DNA of 64,000 nt, taken from contig JAGPXD010000007.1 of NCBI GenBank assembly GCA_020746995.1, forward strand, positions 744,001 to 808,000, written 5' to 3'. The notes beneath the pieces are model-generated. The model worked only from the letters and a program-made list of their open reading frames with translations, did no database searches and was not told where the DNA came from. Position 1 is the stretch's first letter, and each line of letters begins with the position of its first letter. The stretch is from Plectosphaerella cucumerina. Taxonomy: Eukaryota > Ascomycota > Sordariomycetes > Glomerellales > Plectosphaerellaceae. This document shows positions 28,923-39,468 of the stretch, one piece after another. The translations under genes were made by a program, and so were the position numbers.

Positions 28923-30326
28923 TTACTCCGAATTCTCTTCCGTAGCGGCGACGACACGGTTGAAGGGTGTTCCAGTCGCAATCTTGTCCTCTTTGCTCAG
29001 ATCCTCCAGGTTGCGACCCGACCAGTCGCAGTCCCAGAACGTGACGAGGGCCCAAAGCTTGATGAAGGAGTGGACGTAGGCAAAGGCAATCTGGGCGATG
29101 ACGAGGGGGAAGTCGGCGGGGTGACGAATGAGGTGAGGCATGATCTTGACCACCTTGGTCACGACAAGCCACATGCCGAAAGCCCAAAGACCGACAGGGT
29201 GGATGCGAGACATGGCGAGGGTGAAGAGAAGAGCGGCGTCCCAGATGATGGCGAAGTTGAGGATGCCGGCCCAGTAAACCATGAAGTAGCTCCAAGAGTA
29301 GCGGGCGAGGAAGTTGGGGTCGCGCAGCATGACAAGGTTGCTTCGGAAGGTGGTGCGAGCCCAGCGGAGGAGCTGATCCCTGAACTTGGGCCATTCGCCG
29401 AGGGTTGTCTCGATGGTTGCGTCGGGGGTATCTTGGAAGCGGATGAGGTAACCCTTCTTCACGGCTTCACGGGTAAGGAAGTTGTCATCATCAGGACCCA
29501 GACCCTCCTTGCCGAAGAGGCCGCAGAAGAACGACTCGTTGCAGAAACGGTGGAGCATCTCGGTGTCGCCGAGGAAAGAGGTACGGTACGCGGCTGTTCG
29601 ACCAGAGACGACGAAGACGCCGCCGTCGAGGGCGTTGGAGGCGCGGAGCTCCCAGTTGTGACGCTCGAGGTAGTTGCAGGCGATGAAGTTGACGAGGGAG
29701 TTCCAGGTCCAGACGCCGGGGGTGGTACGCTGGACTCGCTTGCGGGTGCCGACGATGCCGACCTTGGGGTTCTCGAAAGGTGCGAGGGCGGCGGGGAGGA
29801 AGTTGTCGGGCCAGAAGACGTGGTCGTCAGCGCAGATGGTGATGTCGGTCTTGACAAAGGGCATCGCGTGAGCGGTCTGGCGGCGCTTGCTGGGCTGAGA
29901 GAAGGACGAGGCGAAGATACCGGTGTCTGTGTAGCGTCCCGAGACTTGGCTTAGGACTCGGTCGCAGTCAGCAAGGAGTTGCAGTCCGACGGTGACGACA
30001 AGGAGAGAATGGGGCTTGTTCTTCAGAATGGACTCGACGCAGGGCAGGAAGTCGGGACCCGTGGGGTCAATGGTCGGAAGGATGACGGTCACATCGTGTC
30101 GGGTGACGGAGGGGTTGTCAACAAGAGGCGACGGGGTGTAGGCGAGGTGACCGATGGCATGACCGATGAGCCGAGCGTATCGGAGGGCAAAGACTGTGAC
30201 GAGGAGGCTCAGCCAGATGTTTGCATCCGAGATCCAGACCAGAGTGACAGCGGGGATAGATACTCCCAGAACGATGAACCAGGTGAGCCAAAGGACGGCG
30301 TTGTACCTGTTGAGAAAGTTGAACAT
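28923..30326 (-). CDS. Family 2 processive-type glycosyltransferase (polysaccharide synthase-like)
   Basis: 467 residues, no intron. Two N-terminal TM helices (VLWLTWFIVLGVSIPAVTLV and the next ~20 residues) precede the GT-A domain: DVTVILPTIDP, the nucleotide-sugar Asp pair in ICADDHVFWP (167-168), GPDDDNFL (around 280), and QLLRW (318-322), the QxxRW motif of processive beta-glycosyltransferases. At least three further TM helices follow. This matches the short fungal GT2 enzymes related to hyaluronan/Cps1 synthases, one of which (ZtGT2 in Zymoseptoria, with a Fusarium orthologue) is needed for hyphal growth on solid surfaces. Product unknown, plasma membrane expected. Confidence 0.92.
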   Translation of the reverse strand: MFNFLNRYNAVLWLTWFIVLGVSIPAVTLVWISDANIWLSLLVTVFALRYARLIGHAIGHLAYTPSPLVDNPSVTRHDVTVILPTIDPTGPDFLPCVESILKNKPHSLLVVTVGLQLLADCDRVLSQVSGRYTDTGIFASSFSQPSKRRQTAHAMPFVKTDITICADDHVFWPDNFLPAALAPFENPKVGIVGTRKRVQRTTPGVWTWNSLVNFIACNYLERHNWELRASNALDGGVFVVSGRTAAYRTSFLGDTEMLHRFCNESFFCGLFGKEGLGPDDDNFLTREAVKKGYLIRFQDTPDATIETTLGEWPKFRDQLLRWARTTFRSNLVMLRDPNFLARYSWSYFMVYWAGILNFAIIWDAALLFTLAMSRIHPVGLWAFGMWLVVTKVVKIMPHLIRHPADFPLVIAQIAFAYVHSFIKLWALVTFWDCDWSGRNLEDLSKEDKIATGTPFNRVVAATEENSE

Positions 30327-31327
30327 CCCGACGTGTTGGCTTGCTTTGTGCCAGATCAGGGTAAAGGCAGGGTGTGCTTTCGCGTGAGGTTGAAAGAGAA
30401 TGGGCCCGACGAGGAACCAAGTCCCTGTGTTGTTGTGAAGATCTCGTGAGTGGTGTGGTTGCGTTGTAGAGCGTTGATGATGGCGGGTTAGAGAAGAGGA
30501 GGCTATCTAGAGCTCCAAGCTGGCTGAGAATTGATCGCAGAGCTGGTTTGGGCCCGAATTACATGGTGAAGATTCACTGATGGCTGAGGCGATCTCACAC
30601 ATTCACGCCTTTTTCGCCTGATAGTTCGGACGATAATTCATGTTGAGGCTATTGCAGGATGTCTCGTCGCCTAGACAGTAAGGCGGAGATAGCCATACCT
30701 TCCATGGTGGTGTAAAGTTGTCGCCTGAGCCGAAGAGGCGATCACTACTCTGGCATTGTGTCTTGCGCCAGGTATCTAGGTGCAAGCTAAAAAGAGGCGG
30801 TTGGAAGCCGTACAATAGGCTGGGGAAGATATCAGGGTAGGGACTTGGTCCGTCGAGATCATTGTTGGAGGGGTTCTTGGGAGGCAACGCATGCACTGGC
30901 CCGACCTTTAATATTGCCCGTGAATGCTGTTTGATCATCGTTTGGCAGGCAAGTTGATAGTTTGCTGTAATCCTGCAAACGTGTCAAGTGTTTGATGATG
31001 TGGGAGAATCCATATCCAAGGCAAACACGAAACACACGATACTAGGTAAGTGAAGCCCTGGAGATCAATTGCAGAGCAAAAGATTTATGTCGATACTGCA
31101 GGGTCATCAGAATAGTCACCTCGAACAAGGTCAGGATTTGGGAAAGTGTACCAGCACGGCTGAAGCAGAAGTTCACAGTGATACTGCTTAGGCGTTTGTG
31201 GCAGGGCATTGTGGCACTGAGATTCACGCATGCATCCAGAGTCTGTCGTACCATCAAGGTATTAGTACAATGCCTTATTGTCCAATCAAATACCATTGAT
31301 TGCTCAAAGGAAAGTAAGCCTTGAAAT
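30327..31327. other. Intergenic; GT2 promoter and 3' region of the sugar permease gene
   Basis: About 1 kb, AT-richer around 31200-31330. No supported gene was seen. Confidence 0.5.
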
Positions 31328-32947
31328 CTAACGAATAGTCGTGCCGTTGTCGTGAGCAACAGCGGCCGTCTCCTCAATCGAAGCCTTGGCCTTCTCCGGA
31401 TCCTCCACACCTTCGTCGCGGACACCAACCTCTGTCGACGAGAAAGCATCAACAACAGCCTTGTACCGGGGAGCAAAGTTGACAGCAAGTGGATATGTCC
31501 AAGCAGCCGCGAAGAAGCACAGCGGCACCAGCATGGCGGTTCCCATGTTGTCGTACCGGTCGGCAACAGCGCCGAGGATGGGGGGCACGACAGCACCTCC
31601 AGAGACACCTAAGATTGTCAGCGAAAGGCAAGGAGACGCACTCAGTTTGGCTTACCGGCAATAATGTAGCCGCTTCCACGCTTGCTGTGGCGACCGAGTC
31701 CACGCATGCCGAGGGCGACGATGGTGGGGAAGCAAATGCTCTCGAAGAACAGGACCATGTAGAGAAGGGCGATACCCGTGTTCCCGGTGTGGGCGATGGC
31801 TGGACTGATGAAGATGATGCAGCATGTGAGGAACACCAAGAATACGTGGCGAGGTTTGAAGAAGTGCATTAGCCCAACACCAGCAAAACGGCCGATGGCG
31901 AAGGCACCCTGAGCACCGGCGAAGAAGCGAGCGCCGACATCATCGTTGGTGTTTGGGCGTGTCTCGACGACGTAGTTGATGAAGAAGCTGTAGGGTGTCA
32001 GAAATTGTCATTTGAGGCGCGGCACGAAACATACCTGGCAATCGCAACCTGGGCGCCGGTGTAGCAGAACTGGGCAATCGCTGCGTGGAAGAGGCGATAT
32101 TGCTTGACAAAGGGCTTCTCGTCAAAGCCGGCGTGGGTCTCGGATGCTTGGAAAGCCATGTCGGCATCGGTAATCTCGGGGATCTTGGCCAGCCAGAAGA
32201 CCACAGCAAGACCCCAGACAAAGACTGTGATGGAGAGGTAGACCCATTGGACATTTTCCATGGCGCGCTCGTCGGAAAAGTTGAAGAAGACATAAGACCC
32301 CATCAGCGGGGCGACCACAGTTCCGATTCCATTGAAGGCCTGGGAGATGTTGATGCGGATCTCAGAGTAGCGAGGGGGTCCGCAGACGGTGATGTATGGG
32401 TTGGCCGCTGTCTCGAGCGATCCAAGACCGTTGCCGATGACGAAGATGGCGATACAGAAACCGGCGAAGGACTCGGCGATGATGCAGGGGATGGCGATGA
32501 TGGCACCGAGGCCGTAGAGGAAAAGACCCCAGATGAATGTGGCCTTGTAACCCCAATGGCGCAGCAGCCAGGCGGCATGTCCGATGGAGGCGAGGGGGTA
32601 TGCGCTGGGGGGACGAGGGATCAGTACTCTGAAGCAGAGAGCGATGGGTCAGGAACGACTCACCCGAAGTATGCAGCCTGCAACCCGGCGGATCGCGCGC
32701 GATCAATGTCGAGGGTGTTCTGGAAGTGCTTGTTGAGGGTATCGAGAAGACCTGGTCGCGTCAGCCATTTACGTCATGCATCGATGGAGGGGGCGAGCTT
32801 ACCGTATGAGAAGCCCCAGAGGAAGAAGAGGACGGTGACGAGGACGATGGGGAAGATGGATTGCCGCAGGGTCAACTCGGCCGCGTTTGTCCTGACATCG
32901 TCCTTTGTCCGGAGGGGATGCCTCTTGATGAACTCTTTGACGCCCAT
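31328..32947 (-). CDS. MFS sugar permease, L-fucose/FucP-like family
   Basis: Six exons. The start MGVKEFIKRHPLRTKDD leads to SIFPIVLVTVLFFLWGFSYG, the TM1 signature of the FucP/glucose-galactose porter family. LLDTLNKHFQNTLDIDRARS, GNGLGSLETAANPYITVCGP, RINISQAFNGIGTVVAPL and VALGMRGLGRHSKRGSGYI follow in order and are all conserved in the family. These are H+ symporters for fucose or other hexoses in the plasma membrane. The C-terminal tail is cytosolic and charged (EDPEKAKASIEETA). The fungal substrate is not known. Confidence 0.92.
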
Positions 32948-34568
32948 TGTTGTTCAGTGGATCGGCGGGTCAATGTCTCGGGAGGGCACGCCCCAATGCG
33001 ATGGCCAGAGGTCGGAGGTTGGAGGTTGGAGATTTGAGGGGGATAGCTGGCGTTTGCGAGTAGGCTTGGATGATGGGGTCGCGAGGTTGAGCAGGATGTT
33101 GGAAGCTTTAAACCATGTGTCAGAGGAGCGGAGCGTTATTATATGTGGAAGAGACCATTGATCATAACACCGCCGGTCTCTCTCTCGGTGGTTTCGCGCA
33201 AGATGGCCCCGCCGAAGCTACCATCGACTGCCGGTTCCTCGTAAACCCCGGGCGTTTGCCTGGGCGTCTACAGGGGCGCGGAAGGTCCCGACGGTTGCTA
33301 CGCGTGAGCGACACGACCATCGGTTGGCAGATCTCGCCCTATTCGTATGGAGACATTACTCGCGACGGCTTATACTGGTGCTGATGTGGGTGTGGTCAGT
33401 CCCGTGGTCATCATCCGGGGGTTGGTGCATCGAAGGGGCGGGGATGACAACCTTGAACTTGGGGGTGGGGAGTCTGGGGATGCCGCCTGTTAGCGTTGGC
33501 GCGGTGCGGGGAGCGGGCGCTGGAGCTTGGATGGAAGATGACGATCAGTGCCAGGGCGGGGAAGGGCGGCCTTCTCCGCAGCAGTGGAAGCAGCTCGAGG
33601 TCCTGGGAGAAGGCGAATGTTCGTCTGTGCCCATTGGCTTGCTACGGCCGAGGCCAAGTCGATGCAATGATGGCCCGATGGAGGGTGGAGGAAAGATGAC
33701 GGTATTGGATGGGAACGCAGAGAAGCTCCCTCTTTGGGCGTGAGATGGTGTGCAGGAGGTGTCATCGCCCCGTGGGTCGTGGATCTTTTGTCAAATGCCG
33801 AGGTCGCGACACCACCACTTGACCCGGGCAGATGGAGGTTCTGGCCATCACACCTTTTTCCCCCGTCCAGCCAGCGCATCGCTTGGTCGTTGTGCAAAGT
33901 TTTGGTTTGTGGTCTGTGATTGCTAAGGTGGAGGGAGCTTGGTGTCAGGAAAGGCCAACGGCAAGAGGAAGAGAGGCTTGATGACTAGATGATGTTGTCA
34001 ACGGCTTGTGGCGGTCGGCAGTTGGCCGCTAGGGGATTTAAGGCCTGCAATTGCAGGGCGATTGGCGCCGGGCCGGCCTGGGCTGGTTTGTCCGATGACC
34101 TTTGCCCGGGGGTGTAAGTGCCTGCGCAAGTTCCACTGCCACCACTTGGCCAGGGCAAGGGCAATGCACCGACTTGGCCCGACGGTAGCCCCAGGATTCG
34201 GCAGCCAACCTGGAACTGAAAGGGAAAGGTCATCTGGATTGGCCTAGACGAGGTGCTGCTGAAAGAACTGAGCGCCAGTTGGAGAAATTTCCGTCGGGTG
34301 ATTTCGAGAGACCTGCAGACGTCATCCTCGCAATTGGACAGCCCAGCGCCTAAACCTTAGCTTTCCCCGCACCTGCTGAACTTTTGCTTCCACGAAGAGC
34401 CCGATGGCACATCCTGGGATGGGAGCAAGGCACCTCGTGGCATCCAATAGCTCGTCAAATGAGGGCGTAGCTCACGTTTGGCCTCAATCTTGTTTCAATT
34501 ACAGTTTGTCGCAACAGTGAACCCGGGCGCACGCGAACCACATGGCGAACACAGCTACCATCCCGCCG
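32948..34568. other. Long intergenic region without a recognised gene
   Basis: About 1.6 kb upstream of the FucP-like gene. Open frames up to 139 codons exist on the plus strand (for example 33324-33743), but their Gly/Trp/Arg-rich composition and lack of any motif argue against coding. A stretch near 34060-34160 is rich in GCC/GGC. Confidence 0.5.
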
Positions 34569-35039
34569 CTACTCCTCCTTCTCCGTGACCGATGACCCCA
34601 CGCACGTGCTCCCCGGCAGCGTCGCCAACACCTCCCAGATATGTCCGTCAAGGTCCGAAAACGCGCGACTGTACATCCCCATGCCCAATCCAAAGTCCTC
34701 AAGCTTGTACGGGTCGGCTTTTCCGCCACCCTCGACAGCCTTGGCAATCCATGCATCGACCTCTTCGCGGGTCTCGACGGAGAGCGAGAAGAGAGCTTCC
34801 GTCGAGGTATGGGCGTCGACAATGTCAGATCCCGGACGGATGAACTCCCGGAAGCGGGCTGGGGCGTGGATCATGAGGCAGATCTGCTGGTTGGGCGCGG
34901 GAAGGAGGAGGGACTTTGTGCTCGCCTCGGACCAGTCGGGCAGCAGGGTCAGGCCGAGGGATTTGAAGAAGGTCTCCGCGGCCGCGGGGTCGGCGGTCGA
35001 GATGTTGAGGAAGAAGTTGGGCTTGGTTTCGGAAGACAT
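34569..35039 (-). CDS. VOC-superfamily (glyoxalase/bleomycin-resistance fold) protein
   Basis: 156 residues, no intron. FFLNISTADPAAAETFFKSL, then LPAPNQQICLMIHAPARFRE, LFSLSVETREEVDAWIAKAV and YSRAFSDLDGHIWEVL are the paired beta-alpha-beta-beta-beta modules of the vicinal oxygen chelate fold. HIWEVL supplies the usual final His/Glu metal ligand. Family members are metal-dependent isomerases, dioxygenases or resistance proteins; this subgroup (sometimes annotated as glyoxalase-like lactoylglutathione lyase) has no assigned substrate. Cytosolic. Confidence 0.9.
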   Translation of the reverse strand: MSSETKPNFFLNISTADPAAAETFFKSLGLTLLPDWSEASTKSLLLPAPNQQICLMIHAPARFREFIRPGSDIVDAHTSTEALFSLSVETREEVDAWIAKAVEGGGKADPYKLEDFGLGMGMYSRAFSDLDGHIWEVLATLPGSTCVGSSVTEKEE

Positions 35040-35784
35040 TTTGCGCTGCGGGTGAGGTCAGTGATGCTGGAAGCTGATGGACTTGGGATCATACATGGTG
35101 TTGGTCTCGAGGTAGCTGCAAACGAGGTGAATGGCAGTGCGTTGAGAGGGAAGAAATTGTCGTCCAAAATGTCCTCGAACAGGACCTTTTATGCTCGAAC
35201 AGACTGGATGTAACTCATGTCAGACATTCCACGATGGCCCCTCGACGATGACCCGCGTCGCGAGCGAAAAGGGGTAAAGGCGCGTCGCTGCCTAGTGCCA
35301 AGACGGCCACTGACCGTGTGGCTTGCTTCAGCTTCAACGCGAAATGAGCACCAAGTCACATGATCGAATGTTTCTTCGTCAGACAGTTGTGAGGAGCTGG
35401 TCCTGATTGGATTTGCATCGTGGGATCGTCTGGAGTAGAGTTGTAGTTGCTCCGAGAGCGACGGGATGATTAGTGATGGTCGGGACTGCTGCCACATTTC
35501 TTTCACGATGACAAGCTACTGGGCACGGTGATTCCTCGCGTATTGGATTGCGGCCAGGATTGGCTCGGATATCATTCAGTTCTAGAGGTGCAAGGTATCC
35601 AATACCAGTCGATTGCACGGCAAGCTCATGACCAGCGACCGACACCACGCGCATGTTCTGACTGACAAGCACGTGCATCAACATCCAGTCTCGTTCTCGT
35701 CCCTGGACGAATGGTCAGTAGAGGGTTCAAGGAAAAAAAGTCACCCCGGGAGCAGAACCTACCATCAGACCCGATTCCATGTAC
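35040..35784. other. Intergenic; VOC promoter and 3' region of the secreted Cys-rich protein
   Basis: 745 bp. Nothing recognised. Confidence 0.5.
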
Positions 35785-36282
35785 TTAGATGGTAAAGGAA
35801 CCCATCGAGTTGTGGCCCCCGCCGAGGTTGATACAAACGCCCTTCTGCCAGTTGGGGTCCCGGCCCTGTATAGCAAATCTGTCAGCCATTCACATTCGCA
35901 GTCAAGCAACTCCCATTCCCTGCTCCCAGCCAGATATTGTCCCGTCCAAGGGACCTTCAGCATGTCAAAAGAAGCACATACGCCCTGACAGTTCATTCAT
36001 TAGCTCATGTCCTGCGAGACAAGGAGGAGTACATACGGCATTCCACTTCTTGCACTCGTGGCAGCTGGTGGCCCTGCAGATGTGGGCGTTCTGGTTGCCG
36101 CTGCCAAAGTAGACGACGCGGATGGATTGGAAGCCGTTCATCCAGGTGCCACAGGTGTTGTCCCAGATGTTGACGTACTGCTTGTTGCCGCTGCAGTTGG
36201 GGCCGGAGAAGGCATCGACGGCGTAGGCGTTGGCGCCGGTGGCGACGGTCAGGGCGGCGGTGATGAAGTGGGAGAAGTACAT
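35785..36282 (-). CDS. Small secreted six-cysteine protein, effector-like candidate
   Basis: Exons 36282-36037 and 35865-35785 give 108 residues. A signal peptide (MYFSHFITAALTVATGANA) precedes a mature protein of about 89 residues with six Cys (FSGPNCSGN, WDNTCGTW, HICRATSCHECKKW, KGVCINL). The C-terminal exon supplies GRDPNWQKGVCINLGGG and HNSMGSFTI. The paired pattern suggests three disulphides. I do not recognise a named family; small secreted Cys-rich proteins of this kind are common among fungal effectors and adhesins (inference). The intron (171 nt) is unusually long for this window and the second exon is only 27 codons, so the 3' splice choice is slightly uncertain. Confidence 0.75.
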
Positions 36283-37787
36283 CTTGAACGAGGGCCTAGA
36301 TGGACAGCTTAGATGTTTGTGACATGGCTGGCAAGCCAAAGGTCGCCTCTTTATACCATTCTTTCTCATCGCCATATCTCCTGCGGTCGACTATCAGGGT
36401 TGGTTGGAGACCTTCTGCACCCTCAAGTGCCAAGATATGCTTCTTCACGAATGCGGGCTTGGCTCTGCAGAAGAATACCAAAGTCCCAAGAGTGTCGTGT
36501 GTTGATATGGAGAATCCTCACCTTTTGGACGGCGGTCTGCACCGAGAGGAGACGGTCTGCATGGATCTTGGCCTGATGTGGCAGGTATTGATGCGCTGGA
36601 GGAACTTTGGCGATGCATCGTCGTTGAGCCCGTTCAAGTTGCAGCGGGGAGGCGCTCGGAAAGGGGCCGAAGGCACAGATTGTGTCGCTTTGAGCGGAGG
36701 TCCCAGATTGAGCGCACTGCAGGAGGCGAAAGTTCTCCGGGAAGCGTTTCAGGGGCTGGTTCCCTAGCTGCTCAGTCTCTTCAGGTTCTTTGATGGAGTC
36801 GACTGTCTGTAGGTTCGCCTAGATGGTGATGTGGTTCTCGAATTGGCGCCGTGTGATAGGGGTCGGCATCCCTGTCTTGCTGGTGCGGTGCTCTGTAGAG
36901 GCATGCCTGGATTTGTTCGCCAAGCTCGGTCCAATGTCTGCCTGCGAGGTTCATGCGTGCTCTTCGCGCGTGCTTATCAATTGATCGATGGGATAAGGAA
37001 GTTTGAAAAAAGGAGCGCGGGGAGTTGCCCTGATGGAATTGAAGGGAGACGTTCCTGCCTCGGTGCTCGGGAGTGCGACGGGCGGGATCCACGGAACCTG
37101 AGGTGGCCAGGAAGGTAAGGTCAGTGGTGGCTGAGCGGCTCCTTCCCTCCCGTCCTCAGCTGTACTGCCACAGCAGGCTCCGTGACCCCTCCATCAGTTC
37201 ACTACCTACCGCCCCTGCCTCTGTCTGGCTGAACACCTCCAACTTCCATCACGGCATCAATTCGTCTCGCAAATCCACGTCAGTTCTCAGCAGCCAGTCT
37301 TGCCATATCGTCGACGCTCGCACCCCTGGCCGGCAGCCCCGACGGACACCCGCGTTCACATGTCAGAACACGGAGAAACCCGCCCGGTCCAACGGGCTGC
37401 TACACGTTCGCGTACCACCCACGGGCAGCCACCGCAGCTTGGTCCGAGAACACGGCAGGCCGCGGTTGATCCTTGTAGGGAGAGAGCTCTCGCGTGATAC
37501 GACAGACGCTCCCGCCTCCCCGAGACTGTTTGCTTCGCTGGTGCGGCAAGCCTCTCCCTGATTGAGGATGCCCGCATTCCAGCTGAGCCGTCACCCGCCG
37601 AAGGAGCGACTATCAAAAAGCGCCTCGCGACGTCACATTGGCGCAGATGTCCTACACAGAAGAGACCCGAGGGGGTTGCCCTCCATCTATTCTCCGAGAT
37701 GTCTCCCTCGCCTGTCGCAGCCCTCTTCAAGGCCGATCGAGGAAACCAACCACCCAAGCCTGAGTCTTCAGCAACGGCGACGTCGAG
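36283..37787. other. Long intergenic region, divergent promoters
   Basis: About 1.5 kb between the secreted Cys-rich gene (minus) and the surface protein gene (plus). A 155-codon open frame at 36300-36767 (plus) lacks motifs and is not called. Confidence 0.5.
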
Positions 37788-38888
37788 ATGAGTGACGCCA
37801 ACATCTTTCTCAGCAATGGCACCTGCTACCTCGCCGCGGGCGTCGAGGCGCACAAGGCCATGATCCCGTGTGGCAATTCCTACTACTACGGCCCCCTCAC
37901 CTGTTGCCAGCAAGGCGACGTATGCTTGGCCAACAACGCCTGCTTCAACGCTGAGTTTAAAACGACCTATCTCGCAGGCTGCAGCGACCCAGAGTACGAG
38001 GACGCAAGCTGTCCTGACAAGGGGACTTTTGTGGGTGAGTTTTGGTCGGAAATCCCAGTCATCGGCCGCAAGTGACTGACCCTTGATCTTGCAGAGGAGC
38101 CCTGGATCGGCCTTGTCTACTGCAATGAGACGTCCAACGAATGGACAGGCTGCGCGCAGTCGGACTCTTCCCCCACCCTCGCCAAACCCGATCACTGCTG
38201 GTGCCCTGATCCGCCGCGGGCAATCGCATTCAGTGCAGGCCCAACTCTGATAGACCGTGTGAAGCTCGGCAGCGCCCTCCTCGAGTCTGTCGTCTACTAT
38301 CCCGGCCATGCTCCGACGGCGCGGTTGACAAGCGGCGGCGCACCCGTAGCAACAGCCCCGCCCGCTGCAACAACAGACTCCCAGGTGTCGTCTGAAGAAA
38401 CATCGCCGACGACGCCAACACCAACATCGGCGCCAGTGGAAACGGCCCCGGCAAGCAGTGATACAGCGAAAGAGGAGGGACTCCCGGCAGGGGTCGGTAT
38501 TGGCATCGGCGTGGGTGTCGGCTCGGTTGTCGTCCTCGCCGTGGTCGGCCTGTTGCTCTTCCTCCGCCGGCGCCGGAGGCGACAACGCGACAGCGACCTT
38601 GCAGCCGGTGCCAACGCAGCCGAGAAGCCCGATTCCGCTGGCGTCGAGAACCTGCCGCCGCCCCAACCGCCGGCGCTAGGGACCCCGGAGCTCGACTCTC
38701 GCGGCGCCCGCCCGTGGTCGATGAGGAGCGAATTGCCGGATACGCCACGGAGCATCGCGGCCGAGATGGAATCGCCCGTTCAGGTCGCAATCCACGCTGA
38801 CAACGCACGGCATCACGCTCACCCGCCGCCTTCACACCCATCCGTCAATGGACGGCCGCAGAACGGTCCGATCGCTGAGCTGCCATGA
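37788..38888 (+). CDS. Single-pass surface protein with Cys-rich ectodomain and S/T/P stalk
   Basis: Exons 37788-38034 and 38095-38888 give 346 residues. The N-terminal domain is Cys-rich (SNGTCYL, IPCGNSYYYG, LTCCQQGDVCLANNACFN, AGCSDPEYEDASCPD, VYCNETSNEWTGC, DHCWCPDPP). A Thr/Pro/Ser-rich stalk follows (ETSPTTPTPTSAPVE), then one TM helix (VGIGIGVGVGSVVVLAVVGL) ending in RRRRRRQ and a Pro-rich cytosolic tail with PPPQPPALG. The topology is that of fungal wall sensors (Wsc/Mid2-like). There is no obvious N-terminal signal peptide: translation starts directly at MSDANIFLSNGTCY. Either an upstream exon was missed or the TM acts as reverse signal-anchor; similar fungal proteins are usually predicted this way. 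Confidence 0.82.
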
Positions 38889-39468
38889 TCGAGGTCACGG
38901 TCGGACAGGTCAAAGGGGGATGTCTCGCATAGATACTGGGTTGGGAACACAAGGGGAAAGGAAAGACGGAGGATTTGGACGAGACGAAAGTTCCAAAGAG
39001 GAAGATTGGAGGGGCCGGATAGGGGAGAACCCAGCTCTTTTGACTGCTCCCCGGGGGACTTTTGAGCAATGATACCCACCCTCGAAGATTGCGACGCTGC
39101 ACCTCCAAGACCTCCTCGCAGCGTCTCCCAGCCGGAGCGGTTTGTGACCCCCGAAATCTCCGCTTCGGGAATATTCCCAGCGCGCCGTCCCGGTCGCGAG
39201 CACGTTTCTCATCAAATCAGCAAGCCGAGAACCTGCGCAACGCTCTCGACCGACGCCAAGATCGACGGCTGTCGCATTGATTAATTAAGTGTCCATGGGA
39301 GTGAGGCTTAGTTCGTCTGGAATGAAGGGAAGGATTCGGAAGGCGTGCTGGAAACTCGCTCACGTTGGAGGCGCGAGGATAAAAAGACCGACGATGCATC
39401 GGTGAACCAGCAGATCGGGATTTGGCCGAGCAGCTTTTCAGTAACGTCGACTCGAGGAATCCGATACG
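38889..39468. other. Intergenic; promoter of the secreted DJ-1/PfpI gene
   Basis: 580 bp. No gene was seen. Confidence 0.5.

Noticed and set aside
29070..29954. 294-codon open frame, plus strand
   Set aside because: Antisense to the GT2 gene; Glu/Gly/Val-rich shadow of a codon-biased gene.
32085..33161. 358-codon open frame, plus strand
   Set aside because: Antisense to the FucP-like permease across its introns; no family features.
33324..33743. 139-codon open frame in the 1.6-kb gap
   Set aside because: No family features, Trp/Gly-rich, no splice partners; considered non-coding.
36300..36767. 155-codon open frame next to the six-Cys secreted protein
   Set aside because: Overlaps the start region of that gene on the opposite strand, has no motif or signal peptide.
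37356..38666. 436-codon open frame, minus strand
   Set aside because: Antisense to the surface protein, which has sensible Cys-rich, stalk and TM architecture; the antisense product is Arg/Gly/Cys-rich without motifs.
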